Shown here piece after piece: positions 52,990 through 63,736 of a DNA stretch of 64,000 nucleotides. Position 1 is the first letter of the stretch, and every line of letters starts with the position of its first letter. This stretch comes from Myxococcus guangdongensis. Its GTDB lineage: Bacteria > Myxococcota > Myxococcia > Myxococcales > Myxococcaceae. The stretch is taken from assembly GCF_024198255.1 (NCBI RefSeq), contig NZ_JAJVKW010000005.1, positions 1 through 64,000 of the forward strand, written 5' to 3'. A program made the position numbers and the translations under genes. Below the pieces are notes generated by a model. It was not told the DNA's origin, made no database searches, and was given only the letters and a program-made list of their open reading frames with translations.

Positions 52990-53837
52990 GAGACCCGGCC
53001 CTGCTTGGGCAGCCACAAGGGCAGCTTCTTGGCGATGTCGAACGGCAAGGTCCGCATGAGCAGCTGCAGCGCGCGGTACTCCAGCGCGCCGTTCGTCTTG
53101 CGGTACTTGCCGTGGATCATCTCGTTGGACTGCATCACCAGCGTGCCGTCCTTGCCCAGGTTGTGCATCAGCGAGGGCCGGCCGGTGCGGTAGTGCAGGA
53201 TGGGGCGGTCCACGTAGACGTGGCCGAAGGCGCGGATGCCGCGCAGGTAGAAGTCCACGTCCTCATAGACGGGGATGGACGCGTCGAAGCCGCCCAGCGT
53301 CGCGAAGTGCTCGCGGCGCACCATGCACGCGGAGTTCACGTACAGCGTCCCGCGGAACAGGATGTGCGCCACCGTCCACGCGCTGTTGGGCGTGCTGGCG
53401 CCCACCTTGGCGGCCCACTGGAAGTACTCGCTCTTGTCCTTGAGCCAGTCCGCGTCGTCGCCGAACGGCACCACCCAGCCCACCGCCACGCCCGCGTCGG
53501 GACGCGCGTCCAGCGCGCTCACCATCGCGTGCAGCGCGCCCTCGGCCAGCATGTCGTCGTCGTCCAGGAAGTGCAGGTAGCGGCCCTTGGCCAGCGTCAC
53601 GCCGTGGTTTCGCACCACCGCGGGGCGGCCCTTGGACGGCGGGTCGTTCACCACGTAGCGCACGCGCGCGTCGCCCAGCCCCTCCACCGACGCCCGGGCG
53701 GTGCCCTCCGGCGTGTCATCCAACACGATGACCTCGACGTGGACCCCCTCCTGGCGGAGCACCGAGCGGATGGCCTCCACCACTTCCTTCTCTCGTCGGT
53801 GGGTGGGCATCACCACCGAGACATCGATTGCGGACAT
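52986..53837 (-). CDS. Family 2 glycosyltransferase
   Basis: A 283-residue GT-A glycosyltransferase. VSVVMPTHRREKEV begins the nucleotide-binding fold, and DDDD (residues 92-95) in HFLDDDDML is the metal-binding DxD. A C-terminal segment, GFDASIPVYEDVDFYLRG, carries the ED acceptor-site pair. No membrane helices. The ATG is at 53837-53835; TATAAG lies 6 nt before it and no ribosome site is visible, so a leaderless transcript is possible. Its stop overlaps the decarboxylase start. Confidence 0.85.
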   Translation of the reverse strand: MSAIDVSVVMPTHRREKEVVEAIRSVLRQEGVHVEVIVLDDTPEGTARASVEGLGDARVRYVVNDPPSKGRPAVVRNHGVTLAKGRYLHFLDDDDMLAEGALHAMVSALDARPDAGVAVGWVVPFGDDADWLKDKSEYFQWAAKVGASTPNSAWTVAHILFRGTLYVNSACMVRREHFATLGGFDASIPVYEDVDFYLRGIRAFGHVYVDRPILHYRTGRPSLMHNLGKDGTLVMQSNEMIHGKYRKTNGALEYRALQLLMRTLPFDIAKKLPLWLPKQGRVS

Positions 53838-53985
53838 GTCAGGCTTATATGCGTTCGCGCCGGGGCCTGAGAAGACGCCTCCGGGTTGGAGCCGCCGCGC
53901 GGCTTGCGCGCACGCCTGCTCCACGCGCAAGGGTTGCGGGAACGTGCGTTCTCAAAATGGATGAGCTTGAGAAGCGGCGCGGGCG

Positions 53986-54240
53986 TCAGTAGCTCGCCAC
54001 CGCGAAATCGAAGTCGTCCGAATCCCACCCGGGGTCCTCCTCGACCTGCCGGGAAATCGCCGCCCGTGGGGCGACGGTGTCCTGCTCCAGGGGGCGCGCT
54101 TCCGCTCGGGGAGCCCGCATCGCCAGGCCCTGGCCATCCCACGCGTGGCCACCGAAGCGGGCGCGGGGCGAGGTGTCCTGGACCTCCACGTCGGCATGGG
54201 CCAGCCGGTCCATCCAGGGCTGCAGGCAGTCTCTCGCCAT
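53986..54240 (-). CDS. Small hypothetical protein with acidic C-terminus
   Basis: An 84-residue frame with plausible codon bias and a GCGGAAG site 6 nt before ATG 54240. It contains no known motif; the C-terminal end is acidic (WDSDDFDF) and the N-terminal CLQPWMDRLAHADVEV is amphipathic. It may be a real small protein, but nothing beyond composition and ribosome site supports it. Confidence 0.45.
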   Translation of the reverse strand: MARDCLQPWMDRLAHADVEVQDTSPRARFGGHAWDGQGLAMRAPRAEARPLEQDTVAPRAAISRQVEEDPGWDSDDFDFAVASY

Positions 54241-54433
54241 GTGCTTCCGCCTTCGCGTGGGGGTCGGCCGAGAGAGGCTGCAGTCGTCATGCCACGGCCG
54301 GTGAGGGCGAGGGGCCGTCCGACGGGCGACGGGGGAGGGCGGGCGGGGCGCGGCTCGCTGGCCGCGCGGAGCGTCCGGGCGCGCTCGGCCGACTTGACGG
54401 CGGCCCGTGGGCCGGACAGGAACATGGACGGAA

Positions 54434-55201
54434 ATGGCCCTCCTGCTGGCACACGACGTCGAGCCCCCGCGCCCCTGCAGCTACCTGCCCGAGCGGCAGG
54501 CCTCGCTGGAGAACCTGGTGCTGCGGGACGTGTCGCCGGAGGAGTACGAGCACCTGCTGGTGCGCGGCTGGCGGCGCTTCGGGCCGGTGTACTTCCGGCC
54601 CGCATGCGCGGACTGCCAGGAGTGTGTGTCGCTGCGCGTCCCCGTGGAGGGCTTCCGGCCCAACCGCAGCCAGCGCCGCGCCCGGGCCGCGTGCGCCCAC
54701 CTGCGGGTGGAGGTGGGCGTGCCCAAGGCGGACGAGGAGCGGCTGGCGCTCTACCAGGCCTGGCACGCGGAGCGGGAGGCCTCGCGGGAGTGGGAGCCCT
54801 CGCCGCTCACCGTGCGCGAGTACTCACTCCAGTTCTCCTTCCCGCACCCCTCCGCGCGCGAGGTGGCCTGGTACGACGACGGCGCGGAGGGCGGCCCCCG
54901 GCTGGTGGCGCTGGGCATCTGTGACGAGACGCCGCGCGCGTGGAGCGCGGTGTACTTCTTCTACGACCCGGACTACGCGCGGCTGTCCCCAGGCACGGCC
55001 AACGTGGTGTTCCAGGTGGAGCTGGCGAAGGCGCGGGGCATCCCCCACGTGTACCTGGGCTTCCGCGTCCAGGCCTGCGCGTCCCTGCGCTACAAGGGCG
55101 GCTTCCGCCCGCACGAGCTGCTCCAGGGGCGGCCCGCGCTGGACGCCGAGCCCTCCTGGGTGCCCGCCTCGTCGGAGGAGCCCGAGCCCGCCGGGCCCTG
55201 A
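54434..55201 (+). CDS. bpt: Aspartate/glutamate leucyltransferase (bacterial N-degron enzyme)
   Basis: A 255-residue protein of the Bpt/ATE family, which transfers leucine from Leu-tRNA to N-terminal Asp or Glu of proteins, marking them for ClpS-ClpAP. Diagnostic features are CSYLPERQ near residue 16, YFRPACADCQECVSLRV with its cysteines, the RSQRRA segment, and the C-terminal half with YLGFRVQACASLRYKGGFRPHELL. I chose ATG 54434 because MALLLAHDVE matches the family's start. It is unlinked to ClpS here. Bpt rather than the arginyl type is the usual form in bacteria. Confidence 0.88.
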   Translation: MALLLAHDVEPPRPCSYLPERQASLENLVLRDVSPEEYEHLLVRGWRRFGPVYFRPACADCQECVSLRVPVEGFRPNRSQRRARAACAHLRVEVGVPKADEERLALYQAWHAEREASREWEPSPLTVREYSLQFSFPHPSAREVAWYDDGAEGGPRLVALGICDETPRAWSAVYFFYDPDYARLSPGTANVVFQVELAKARGIPHVYLGFRVQACASLRYKGGFRPHELLQGRPALDAEPSWVPASSEEPEPAGP

Positions 55202-55210
55202 GCCGCCCGG

Positions 55211-56107
55211 TCAGCCCGTGCCCAACAGCGCCCGGTCGAAGTGCTCGCGCAGCCGGCGCGCGTACTCCTCCGGGGCCACGCGGGCGTACTCGCCGTGGCC
55301 CGCGCCCTCGACGACCCACAGCGTCTTGGGCTCGCAGGCCGCGCGGAACAGGCTGGCCTGCAGCTTGGCGGGCGCGTCCGGGTCCACGTCGCCGTTGACG
55401 AGCAGGAGCGGGCGGCCCTTGAGCTGACACATGCCGTCGATGGGGCGCACCGCGGCCACGTCCACGCCCGCGCGGCGCAGCGTCCACAGCACCGGCTCCG
55501 CGCTCAGCGCGCCCCACTTGCCGTAGCCCGAATACACGTCCGCCTCCAGCGCGGGGTACGCGCCCGCGGCGGCCACCGCCTTCACGCGCGCGTCGTGCTC
55601 GGCCACGAGCAGCGCGGTGGTGCCGCCCATGGAGAAGCCGAAGAGCCCCAGCCTCGCGGGGTCCACGTCCGGCCGGGACGACACGAAGTCCAGCGCGGCC
55701 GTCACGTCGCGGCGCTCGCGGTCTCCCCACGTCACGCGGTCTCCGCCGCTCTCCCCGTGCGCGCGCAAATCGAACAGCAGCACGCCGTAGCCGGCCCGGG
55801 CCAGCGCGCGCGCCTCGAAGAGCAGCTGCGCGCGGTTGTCCGCGAAGCCATGCACCAGCACCACCGCGGCGCGGTTCCGCGAGGGCACGTACCAGCCGCG
55901 CAGCGTCAGCCCGTCCGCGTTGGTGAAGGCGACGTCCTGCATCGCGTCCAGCTCCGGCGCGCCGGACGGCCGCGTCACCGGCACGTGGGGTGGGTGCAGC
56001 AGGCCCTGGCCGATGCGATGGCCCTTCACGACGAGCACCCCCGCGGACGCGAGCACGCCGAGGAGCAGGGCCAGGGGGACGAGGAGTCGTGGGCGGAGCG
56101 CGGTCAT
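55211..56107 (-). CDS. Membrane-anchored alpha/beta hydrolase
   Basis: A 298-residue hydrolase. An N-terminal hydrophobic anchor (LLVPLALLLGVLASAGVLVV) precedes a serine-hydrolase fold with the oxyanion strand VLVHGFADNRAQ, nucleophile Ser in GFSMGG, Asp in NGDVDPDAP and His in GAGHGEYA. This resembles the BAAT/dienelactone-type or YqkD/FrsA-like lipoprotein hydrolases. GTG 56110 immediately upstream is an alternative start; no clear ribosome site. It converges on bpt with 9 bp between stop codons. Substrate unknown. Confidence 0.85.
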   Translation of the reverse strand: MTALRPRLLVPLALLLGVLASAGVLVVKGHRIGQGLLHPPHVPVTRPSGAPELDAMQDVAFTNADGLTLRGWYVPSRNRAAVVLVHGFADNRAQLLFEARALARAGYGVLLFDLRAHGESGGDRVTWGDRERRDVTAALDFVSSRPDVDPARLGLFGFSMGGTTALLVAEHDARVKAVAAAGAYPALEADVYSGYGKWGALSAEPVLWTLRRAGVDVAAVRPIDGMCQLKGRPLLLVNGDVDPDAPAKLQASLFRAACEPKTLWVVEGAGHGEYARVAPEEYARRLREHFDRALLGTG

Positions 56108-56276
56108 CACGGAGCGTGACAGGGCGGGAATGCCCGGCGGTCTGCCCGGGCGCCGGCGGAGCGTACGCCGGGCCGTGCGTCATGTGTCGCCAGCGGACGA
56201 TACACCCGTCCGTCTTGTTGGCGGGGGTGACACCCTTGGGTTACGGTGCACCCGCCTTCAGGGAGTGGGGGGCTGG

Positions 56277-57431
56277 ATGCTGGTGCCGGTGCCACGAGAC
56301 GCCTCGAAAGACCCTGGGAGGAAGCGAGTGCTGTTCACGCTCGTGTTCCTGGGCGGGGGCGGCATCGAGCGCTCGGTGTGCAACGTCATCGCGGGGCTGG
56401 ACCCCCGGCGCTTCGCCACCCGGCTGTTCTTCCACCACCGGCCTCCGCCGGGACGCGAGGACCGGCTGCCCGCGAACACCGAGGTCTCCTGGGCCACCGA
56501 CTCCTACGACTACCACCGGCAGAACCTGCCCCTGTACCTGTGGCACCTGCTGCGCCACGCGCGTGAGGCGGACGTCATCGTCGCCGGGCAGGAGGGGCGC
56601 GCGGCGCTCTTGGCCTGCCTGGCCGGGAAGCTGCTCGGCAAGCCCGTGGTGGGGATGATCCACTTCGACTGGGGCGCCTTCCACCGCGAGCAGCCCCGCC
56701 GCCAGCTGTGGGGCTTGAGGCTGCTGTACCCGCGCATGCAGCGCATCGTCGCGTGTGGCCATGACACCGCGCGCTCCTTCCAGTCCCTGGTCCCCGTGCC
56801 CGAGGACCGGCTGCAGGTCATCCCCAACTTCGTGGACGGCGACGTGGTGCGCGCCGCCGCGAACGCGCCCCTGCCGGACTGGGCGGGCCCCGTCTTCGAG
56901 CGCCCGGTGGTCATCGCCGTGGGCCGGCTGGAGCCCCAGAAGGGCTTCGACGTGCTCATCCGCGCGCATGCCCTGGCGCGCCAGCGGGGCGTGGACCACC
57001 ACCTGCTCATCCTCGGGGTGGGCTCGCTGGAGGCCGAGCTGAAGGCGCTGGTGCGCTCGCTGGGGGTGGAGTCGAGCGTGTTCATGCCGGGCTTCGCGTC
57101 CAATCCGCACGCGCTGATGCGCCGCGCGGCGGTGTTCGCGCTGTCCTCCCGGTTCGAGGGGCTGCCCATGGTGCTCCTGGAGGCGCTCGCCCTGGGGTGC
57201 CCGGTGGTGAGCACCGACTGTCCGTCCGGCCCCGCGGAGGTGCTGGAGAATGGGCGGCACGGCGTGCTGGTTCCAGTGGAGGACGCCCCGGCGCTGGCGG
57301 AGGCGCTGGCCCGCGCCGTCTCGGACGAGGTGCACCGCAAGGACCTGTCCCGGAAGGCCCGGGCCCGCGCGGAGGAGCTGTCCTCGGCCAAGGCGCTGGG
57401 GGCCTGGGAGACGCTCCTGGACTCGCTCTGA
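56277..57431 (+). CDS. Family 4 glycosyltransferase
   Basis: A 384-residue GT-B glycosyltransferase that would transfer a sugar from a nucleotide donor. The N-terminal domain opens with [17 protein letters not shown], where the glycine loop is donor-proximal. The C-terminal domain has [18 protein letters not shown] and the [18 protein letters not shown] motif with the two catalytic-site glutamates. Start ATG 56277 after a GGGGGG run; the longer upstream frame is antisense to the hydrolase gene. The next gene, glnS, begins 51 bp later on the same strand. Confidence 0.88.
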   Translation: MLVPVPRDASKDPGRKRVLFTLVFLGGGGIERSVCNVIAGLDPRRFATRLFFHHRPPPGREDRLPANTEVSWATDSYDYHRQNLPLYLWHLLRHAREADVIVAGQEGRAALLACLAGKLLGKPVVGMIHFDWGAFHREQPRRQLWGLRLLYPRMQRIVACGHDTARSFQSLVPVPEDRLQVIPNFVDGDVVRAAANAPLPDWAGPVFERPVVIAVGRLEPQKGFDVLIRAHALARQRGVDHHLLILGVGSLEAELKALVRSLGVESSVFMPGFASNPHALMRRAAVFALSSRFEGLPMVLLEALALGCPVVSTDCPSGPAEVLENGRHGVLVPVEDAPALAEALARAVSDEVHRKDLSRKARARAEELSSAKALGAWETLLDSL

Positions 57432-57481
57432 AAGGAATCCCTTGCCGGCCCCGGGCGGCTTCACGAGGATTCGCCCCCATC

Positions 57482-59164
<1,683 letters not shown>

Positions 59165-59177
59165 TCGCGACGCAGGC

Positions 59178-59573
59178 TCAGGGTGTCGCCGGGCCCTTGC
59201 CGGGCGGCACCCTGCACGCGGCGAGGCCCAGGATGACGTCCCCGTCGACGGTGCTCGTGGGCGTGGGCGTCCAGCCCGCCTCGAGCCGGGCGTCCAGGAG
59301 CTCCTCCGCGCTGGGTCGACGGTCCCACACGGAGACCGCATTCACGCCGCCCAGTCAGGTGGTGTCGAAGACGAGGTAGCCCCCGTCCTTCCAGGGCAGC
59401 ACCACGTCGTGGGTGAACTCGTCCTGGACCACCACCTCCGCCACGTCGCGCGGCGGCGTGCTCGCGAAACCCCAGCGCACCACGTCCTGGAGCAGGGTGA
59501 GCGGGGCGAGCTCGCGCTCCAGCGCCGAGCGCTCGTCGGGAGACAATCCGGCCCTGTCCTTCAGTGGGAGCAT
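59178..59573 (-). CDS. Small protein with in-frame TGA at codon 73: candidate selenoprotein or nonsense allele
   Basis: From ATG 59573 the frame encodes a soluble 131-residue protein interrupted by TGA at 59357-59355. Both sides look coding. Before it lie VVVQDEFTHDVVLPW and GGYLVFDTT; after it, in the same frame, come LGGVNAVSVWDRRPSAEELL and a sensible ending at TGA 59180-59178. I vaguely recall related proteins having Cys at this position, but cannot verify it. A hairpin just downstream fits SECIS rules (separate entry). If TGA is read as stop, only 72 residues are made. The alternative is an ordinary nonsense mutation. It converges on glnS, with 13 bp between stop codons. The start is unsure; GGGAG lies only 1 nt before ATG. 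Confidence 0.6.
59320..59338 (-). promoter_or_regulatory. SECIS-like hairpin downstream of the in-frame TGA
   Basis: On the minus strand CGGTC (59338-59334), a bulged T (59333), CC (59332-59331), loop GTGT (59330-59327), GG and GACCG (59326-59320) form a 7-bp hairpin with a single bulged U. The loop begins 24 nt after the TGA and starts with G. These match the bacterial SECIS rules as I know them (stem 4-16 bp, G among the first two loop bases, 16-37 nt from UGA). Such hairpins also arise by chance in GC-rich DNA. Confidence 0.4.
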
Positions 59574-59696
59574 GCTCCCTTGAAGCCTGGTCCAGGTCCG
59601 GGCGTGGCCGCAAGCCGGCGGGGCCCCCAAGCGGCCGTCCACCCCCGCCCGTCATTCCGGGCGGAGGCGAAAGGCCGCGAGGGCGGATGTCACCCG

Positions 59697-61919
59697 TCAG
59701 GGAGGATAGGAGACGAGCACGGCGGTGTTCTGGTAGCCGCCCTTGGCGCCGAAGACCCAGACATAGAGCTTGCCGGGGCCGACCTGGCGCAGGGTGCATT
59801 TCTCGTCGTTGGTCTCCTTCACGCCGCGGCAGTCGTACTCGCTATGCGTGGGGATGCCGCCCATGCGCACGTAGAGGTCCGCGTTGCCGGTGCCGCCCAA
59901 CAGCTGCACGGTGATGGTGCGCGGCTTGCCGTCCGCGCGCGGCGGAATCTGCGTGACGAAGCCGTTGCCACCGTTGGTGGGGCTGGACAGTCCGTTCACC
60001 ACGACGTTGGGCGCGAGCGAGAAGAAGCCCCCGTCGAACTTCATCACCAGGGACGCGTTGGCGTAGTCCGTATACGCGTTGACCATGGCGTACCACTTGC
60101 CGGCGGCCGGGTTGGGGATGACGCACTCCTCGTTGTTGCCGGAGCGGTAGGGGCGGCAGTCGTAGAGGCCCGTGGTGGGGTAGTTGCCGTAGCGGATGTG
60201 CAGGTCCGCGTCGCCCGTGCCGCCGGACATCGTGAAGCGCAGGTTGGTGGCGCCCTCGGGCACCTCGCCCCAGGCGTACACCTTGGCGCCGCGCGCGCCG
60301 GAGAGCGGGAGGGGGACGTTGCGCTCGAGCTGGATGGGGTTGGGCGGCTCGAACACCACGCCCACGTTCACGGCCTTCCACGCCGCGGTGACGGCGGCGA
60401 CGACGGACGCGTCGTAGCCCAGCTGGACGGCGGCCTGCTCGGTGGCGACCTTGGCGGCGTCGAAGTTGGAGTTGGGCGTCAGCAGGTCCCGGTTGGCCTT
60501 GTAGAAGATGCGGCCCGCCATCTCGATGCCGATGCCCGTCACCGCCGGCCGCGTGGGGAAGCGCGGGTGCGTGCCGCCCTGGGACAGCAGGTAGAAGGCC
60601 AGGTTGGAGATGCCGGAGCTGTAGTGGACGTCCACGCCGTTGCTGTAGTCGTTGTAGTCGTCCAGCGAGTCCCCATCCTGGGTGGGGTTGTTCATGTAGC
60701 GCAGCGCATCGCCCTCGGTGCCGGGCGTCCAGATGTCCTCGCCCACGAGGAAGGTGCCCGAGTTGATGACCTTGCCCTCGCTGTGCCACTCGCAGACGGC
60801 GCCGAAGATGTCGGAGATGGACTCGTTGAGGCCGCCGGACTCACCCGAGTAGATGAGGTCCGAGTCGTGCTCCGTCACCGCGTGCGTCAGCTCGTGGGCG
60901 ATGACGTCCAGGCCATAGGCCAGGTTGATGGCGGTGGTGCCGTCGCCGTCGCCGAAGACCATCTGCTCGCCGTCCCAGTACGCGTTCACGTAGTTGACGC
61001 GGTGGTGGACGGTGGACAGGAGCGTGGCGCCCAGGGTGTCGTAGGAGTCGCGCTCGAACAGCTCGCTGTAGCAGCGCCAGACGGCGCCCGTGTTGTCGAA
61101 CGCCGCGTTGACGACGGCGTCCGCGTGCGGCTGCGGGTCCGTCTCCGAGCGCGCCAGCACGCCCGGCAGGGTGTTGGTGTTCTGCCCGTCGTGGACGCGG
61201 CGGTTGAGCGCGGAGTGGATGTGGCTGAAGCGCTCGAACACGTCGCCGGAGAGGGCGTTGACGAGCACCGAGTCCTTCACGCGCGTGCCGTCCTTCTTCT
61301 CCCCCGTCACCAGCACCCGCCACGCGAGGATGAGCTGGTCCTGGTCCCTCCAGTAGACGAGCGAGGGCTCGCCGCCGACGGTGGCGCCCGGCGGCGTGGC
61401 CTTGTCCCCCAGGGCGTGGGTCTTCGCCAGGGCGACGCCGATGGCGCTGCCCTTGGGCGTCACCAGCCCGCCGCGCGCGTCACCGTTGATGGCGAAGATG
61501 CGGCCGTCCCGCGCGTGCAGCCGCAGCTCCGCGCCCAGCACCTCCACGCCGTGGTAGCGCACGCCGAAGCGGTAGTGCGTGTCGCCGTCGAAGCCGACGT
61601 AGGCCTTCTTCAGGAAGAGCTGCCCGGACTCGAGCTTGAAGTGGGGCGCCACCCGCGCGAGGACGGGGGCGAGGCTGTTCTCCTGGAGCCCGTGGAGGGC
61701 CGCCTTGCCGGTGGGCACCGGGCCGAAGTCGCCCCGGAGGAAGGTGGGCACCTGGTCCTGGTCCGCCGCGAGAATCTCCTGGCCGCCCGCGAGGGTGGCC
61801 GTCCCCTGGGTGGTGGCCGTGTCGTGTCTGTCCTTCGGTGTGTCGGCCTCGGTGCAGGCGCTCAGTGTCAGGCACAACATCGTGGTACCCAGGACACCGC
61901 GTCCCCGTTTCACAAACAT
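59697..61919 (-). CDS. Thermolysin-family (M4) metalloprotease, lipoprotein-type signal, two PPC domains
   Basis: A 740-residue exported zinc protease. The signal ends at LTLSAC, a likely lipobox. A propeptide (FTP-like, residues about 50-190) precedes the catalytic domain with HELTH (H342, E343, H346) and the third ligand in GGLNESISD. The M4 C-terminal helical domain follows to about residue 530. The last 200 residues are two bacterial pre-peptidase C-terminal (PPC) domains with [13 protein letters not shown] and [16 protein letters not shown] 61919 has GGGGGG 6 nt upstream. Secreted proteases of this type suit predatory feeding. Confidence 0.93.
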   Translation of the reverse strand: MFVKRGRGVLGTTMLCLTLSACTEADTPKDRHDTATTQGTATLAGGQEILAADQDQVPTFLRGDFGPVPTGKAALHGLQENSLAPVLARVAPHFKLESGQLFLKKAYVGFDGDTHYRFGVRYHGVEVLGAELRLHARDGRIFAINGDARGGLVTPKGSAIGVALAKTHALGDKATPPGATVGGEPSLVYWRDQDQLILAWRVLVTGEKKDGTRVKDSVLVNALSGDVFERFSHIHSALNRRVHDGQNTNTLPGVLARSETDPQPHADAVVNAAFDNTGAVWRCYSELFERDSYDTLGATLLSTVHHRVNYVNAYWDGEQMVFGDGDGTTAINLAYGLDVIAHELTHAVTEHDSDLIYSGESGGLNESISDIFGAVCEWHSEGKVINSGTFLVGEDIWTPGTEGDALRYMNNPTQDGDSLDDYNDYSNGVDVHYSSGISNLAFYLLSQGGTHPRFPTRPAVTGIGIEMAGRIFYKANRDLLTPNSNFDAAKVATEQAAVQLGYDASVVAAVTAAWKAVNVGVVFEPPNPIQLERNVPLPLSGARGAKVYAWGEVPEGATNLRFTMSGGTGDADLHIRYGNYPTTGLYDCRPYRSGNNEECVIPNPAAGKWYAMVNAYTDYANASLVMKFDGGFFSLAPNVVVNGLSSPTNGGNGFVTQIPPRADGKPRTITVQLLGGTGNADLYVRMGGIPTHSEYDCRGVKETNDEKCTLRQVGPGKLYVWVFGAKGGYQNTAVLVSYPP

Positions 61920-62274
61920 GCACTACCCCCCAGCGAGAGATGAAGTCGCCAGTTCGTTGCAATCGCATCTGGATGACGAACCGCTGCCGGCAACCCCATG
62001 GCAATCTATCGCGAGACACCGGGAGTGCCTTCTCCCTCCCCCGTGCAGTTTGCTTGTCCTGAACACCTCTCCTCGTGGCACCGTCCGTTGCCTGATGTTG
62101 GTCGCTCGCGCTGCCCGGTGGGCGCAAGAACGCGTGTCCCATCTCCCGCTCACCTGGGACCGCAGGGCAGGGAGCACCTGTCTGGGATTCTCAGGGAATG
62201 AAACGACGCGAAGCTGTTACGGTGCGCGTCATGCGGCGGGATGTGCGACGAGGCTGTGGGACGAGGTTGGTGTC
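61920..62274. promoter_or_regulatory. 355-bp divergent intergenic region
   Basis: It lies between the M4 protease start and the DUF4291 gene and must hold two promoters. I see no consensus -35/-10 pair, no palindromic operator and no small gene with a ribosome site. The stretch is slightly less GC-rich around 61960-62060. Confidence 0.4.
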
Positions 62275-62865
62275 ATGAGCGCGCGGCGTGAGGTCCGCGC
62301 GGACTTCGACCGGGGTTCCATCGTGATGTATCAGGCGTATCCGGACGCCATCGCGGACGTGGCGGTGGCGACGCAGCGCTTCGGGCCGCCGTTCTCCGTG
62401 GGGCGGATGACCTGGATCAAGCCCAGCTTCCTGTGGCTGATGCACCGCTCCAACTGGGGGCGCAAGAGCGGGCAGGAGCGGACGCTGGCGGTGCGCATCC
62501 ACCGCGCGGGGTGGGAGGCGGCGCTGGCGGCGGGCGTGCTCACTTCGTACGAGCCCGCCGCCCACGGCTCACCGGACGCGTGGAGGAAGGCCTTCGAGTC
62601 GGCGCCGGTCCATGTCCAGTGGGATCCGGAGCGCTCGCTGCGTGGCGCGGGGTTGCCGCAGGACAGCATCCAGGTGGGGCTGGGGCGCGCCATCATCCAG
62701 CGCTACGTGGAGGATTGGGCGGTCTCCATCACGGACCTGACGCCGTTGGTGCACAAGCTGCGCAAGCACCTGGACGAGGGGCGCGCGGAGCAGGCCGCGC
62801 GGCTGTTGCCCCGCGAGTCCGTCTATCCGGTGCCGGAGGCGCTGGTGCGTCGGCTGGGGATGTGA
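62275..62865 (+). CDS. DUF4291 family protein
   Basis: A 196-residue soluble protein. [34 protein letters not shown] and [18 protein letters not shown] are diagnostic segments of DUF4291, a widespread family without known function in bacteria and eukaryotes. The final part, [11 protein letters not shown], also fits. ATG 62275 has GAGG about 7 nt upstream. It is the first gene of a short plus-strand pair with the methyltransferase. Confidence 0.85.
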   Translation: MSARREVRADFDRGSIVMYQAYPDAIADVAVATQRFGPPFSVGRMTWIKPSFLWLMHRSNWGRKSGQERTLAVRIHRAGWEAALAAGVLTSYEPAAHGSPDAWRKAFESAPVHVQWDPERSLRGAGLPQDSIQVGLGRAIIQRYVEDWAVSITDLTPLVHKLRKHLDEGRAEQAARLLPRESVYPVPEALVRRLGM

Positions 62866-62967
62866 ACGGCGCGCGGTGCCTCGCCGGCGGTGTCCGAAGT
62901 ACGCTCCGGGCACCTTCCCTCGGGAAGGGTTGGGGTTGTCCGTTCAACTGGAGCTGGGGGTCTGACG

Positions 62968-63723
62968 ATGGGAATCACGATGTCCCCGCGGGAGTACGCC
63001 ACCGCGTTCCGTCTGCTCGCATCCACCGCGCGCCATCCGGAGAACATCGCGCGGCTCGTCGCGGAGCGCCTGTCGCCCCGCATGCCTTCGTCGCCTTCGC
63101 TGCTGGACGTGGGCGCGGGCTCCGGCAAGGTGGCCCAGGCGCTGGCGCCGCGCTTCGGCGCGCTCACGTTGCTGGAGCCCAACCCGGAGCAGGTGGCGGA
63201 GCTGCGGCTGGAGAAGGCGAAGGTGCTCATCGAGCCCTTCGAGCGGTTCGACGCGTCCGAGCGCTTCGACCTGGTGCTGTGCTCCCACGTCCTGTACCAC
63301 GTGCCGCCTGCCGACTGGCCGGGCTTCATCGACCGGCTCCTGTCGTTCGTGCGCCCCGGAGGCCACGCGCTCCTCGTCATGGCGGCGGGCCGCGGGCCGA
63401 CCTTCGAGCTGTGTCGCGACTTCGCCGACACGCTGAACTTCGGCCAGCTGCTCCTGGACACGATGGGGCGCATGTCGCTGGCGCATGACGTGCTGCCGGC
63501 GATGAGCGGCTTCACCGCGCGCACCTTCGAGGAGATGTTCACCCTCTGCCGCTTCTTCGTGCTGGAGGGGTGTTTCACGGCCGAGCAGCTCGCGGCCATG
63601 GGGCCGGAGCAGGCGCGGGAGATGGACCGGAAGCTGCGCCTGCACGCGGAGCGCTGCCTGCGTCCGGACGGCACCTACCAGCTGGAGCAGGACGAGGACA
63701 TGGTGCTCATCCCGAAGCCCTGA
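62968..63723 (+). CDS. Class I SAM-dependent methyltransferase
   Basis: A 251-residue methyltransferase. Motif I reads LLDVGAGSGKVAQAL near residue 45, the acidic residue ending strand 2 is in TLLEPNPEQ, and FDLVLCSHVLYHVP is motif IV. RPGGHALLVMA is the strand 5 region. It resembles UbiE/methyltransferase-11/12 types that act on small molecules, but the acceptor is unknown. ATG 62968 has GGGGG 7 nt upstream; an ATG 12 nt later is in the same frame. Confidence 0.88.
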   Translation: MGITMSPREYATAFRLLASTARHPENIARLVAERLSPRMPSSPSLLDVGAGSGKVAQALAPRFGALTLLEPNPEQVAELRLEKAKVLIEPFERFDASERFDLVLCSHVLYHVPPADWPGFIDRLLSFVRPGGHALLVMAAGRGPTFELCRDFADTLNFGQLLLDTMGRMSLAHDVLPAMSGFTARTFEEMFTLCRFFVLEGCFTAEQLAAMGPEQAREMDRKLRLHAERCLRPDGTYQLEQDEDMVLIPKP

Positions 63724-63736
63724 CCCGCGTCCCGGC

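Noticed and set aside
55836..56276. Long N-terminal extension of the GT4 glycosyltransferase
   Set aside because: It overlaps the hydrolase gene on the opposite strand and lacks glycosyltransferase character; the fold starts at [12 protein letters not shown] just after ATG 56277.
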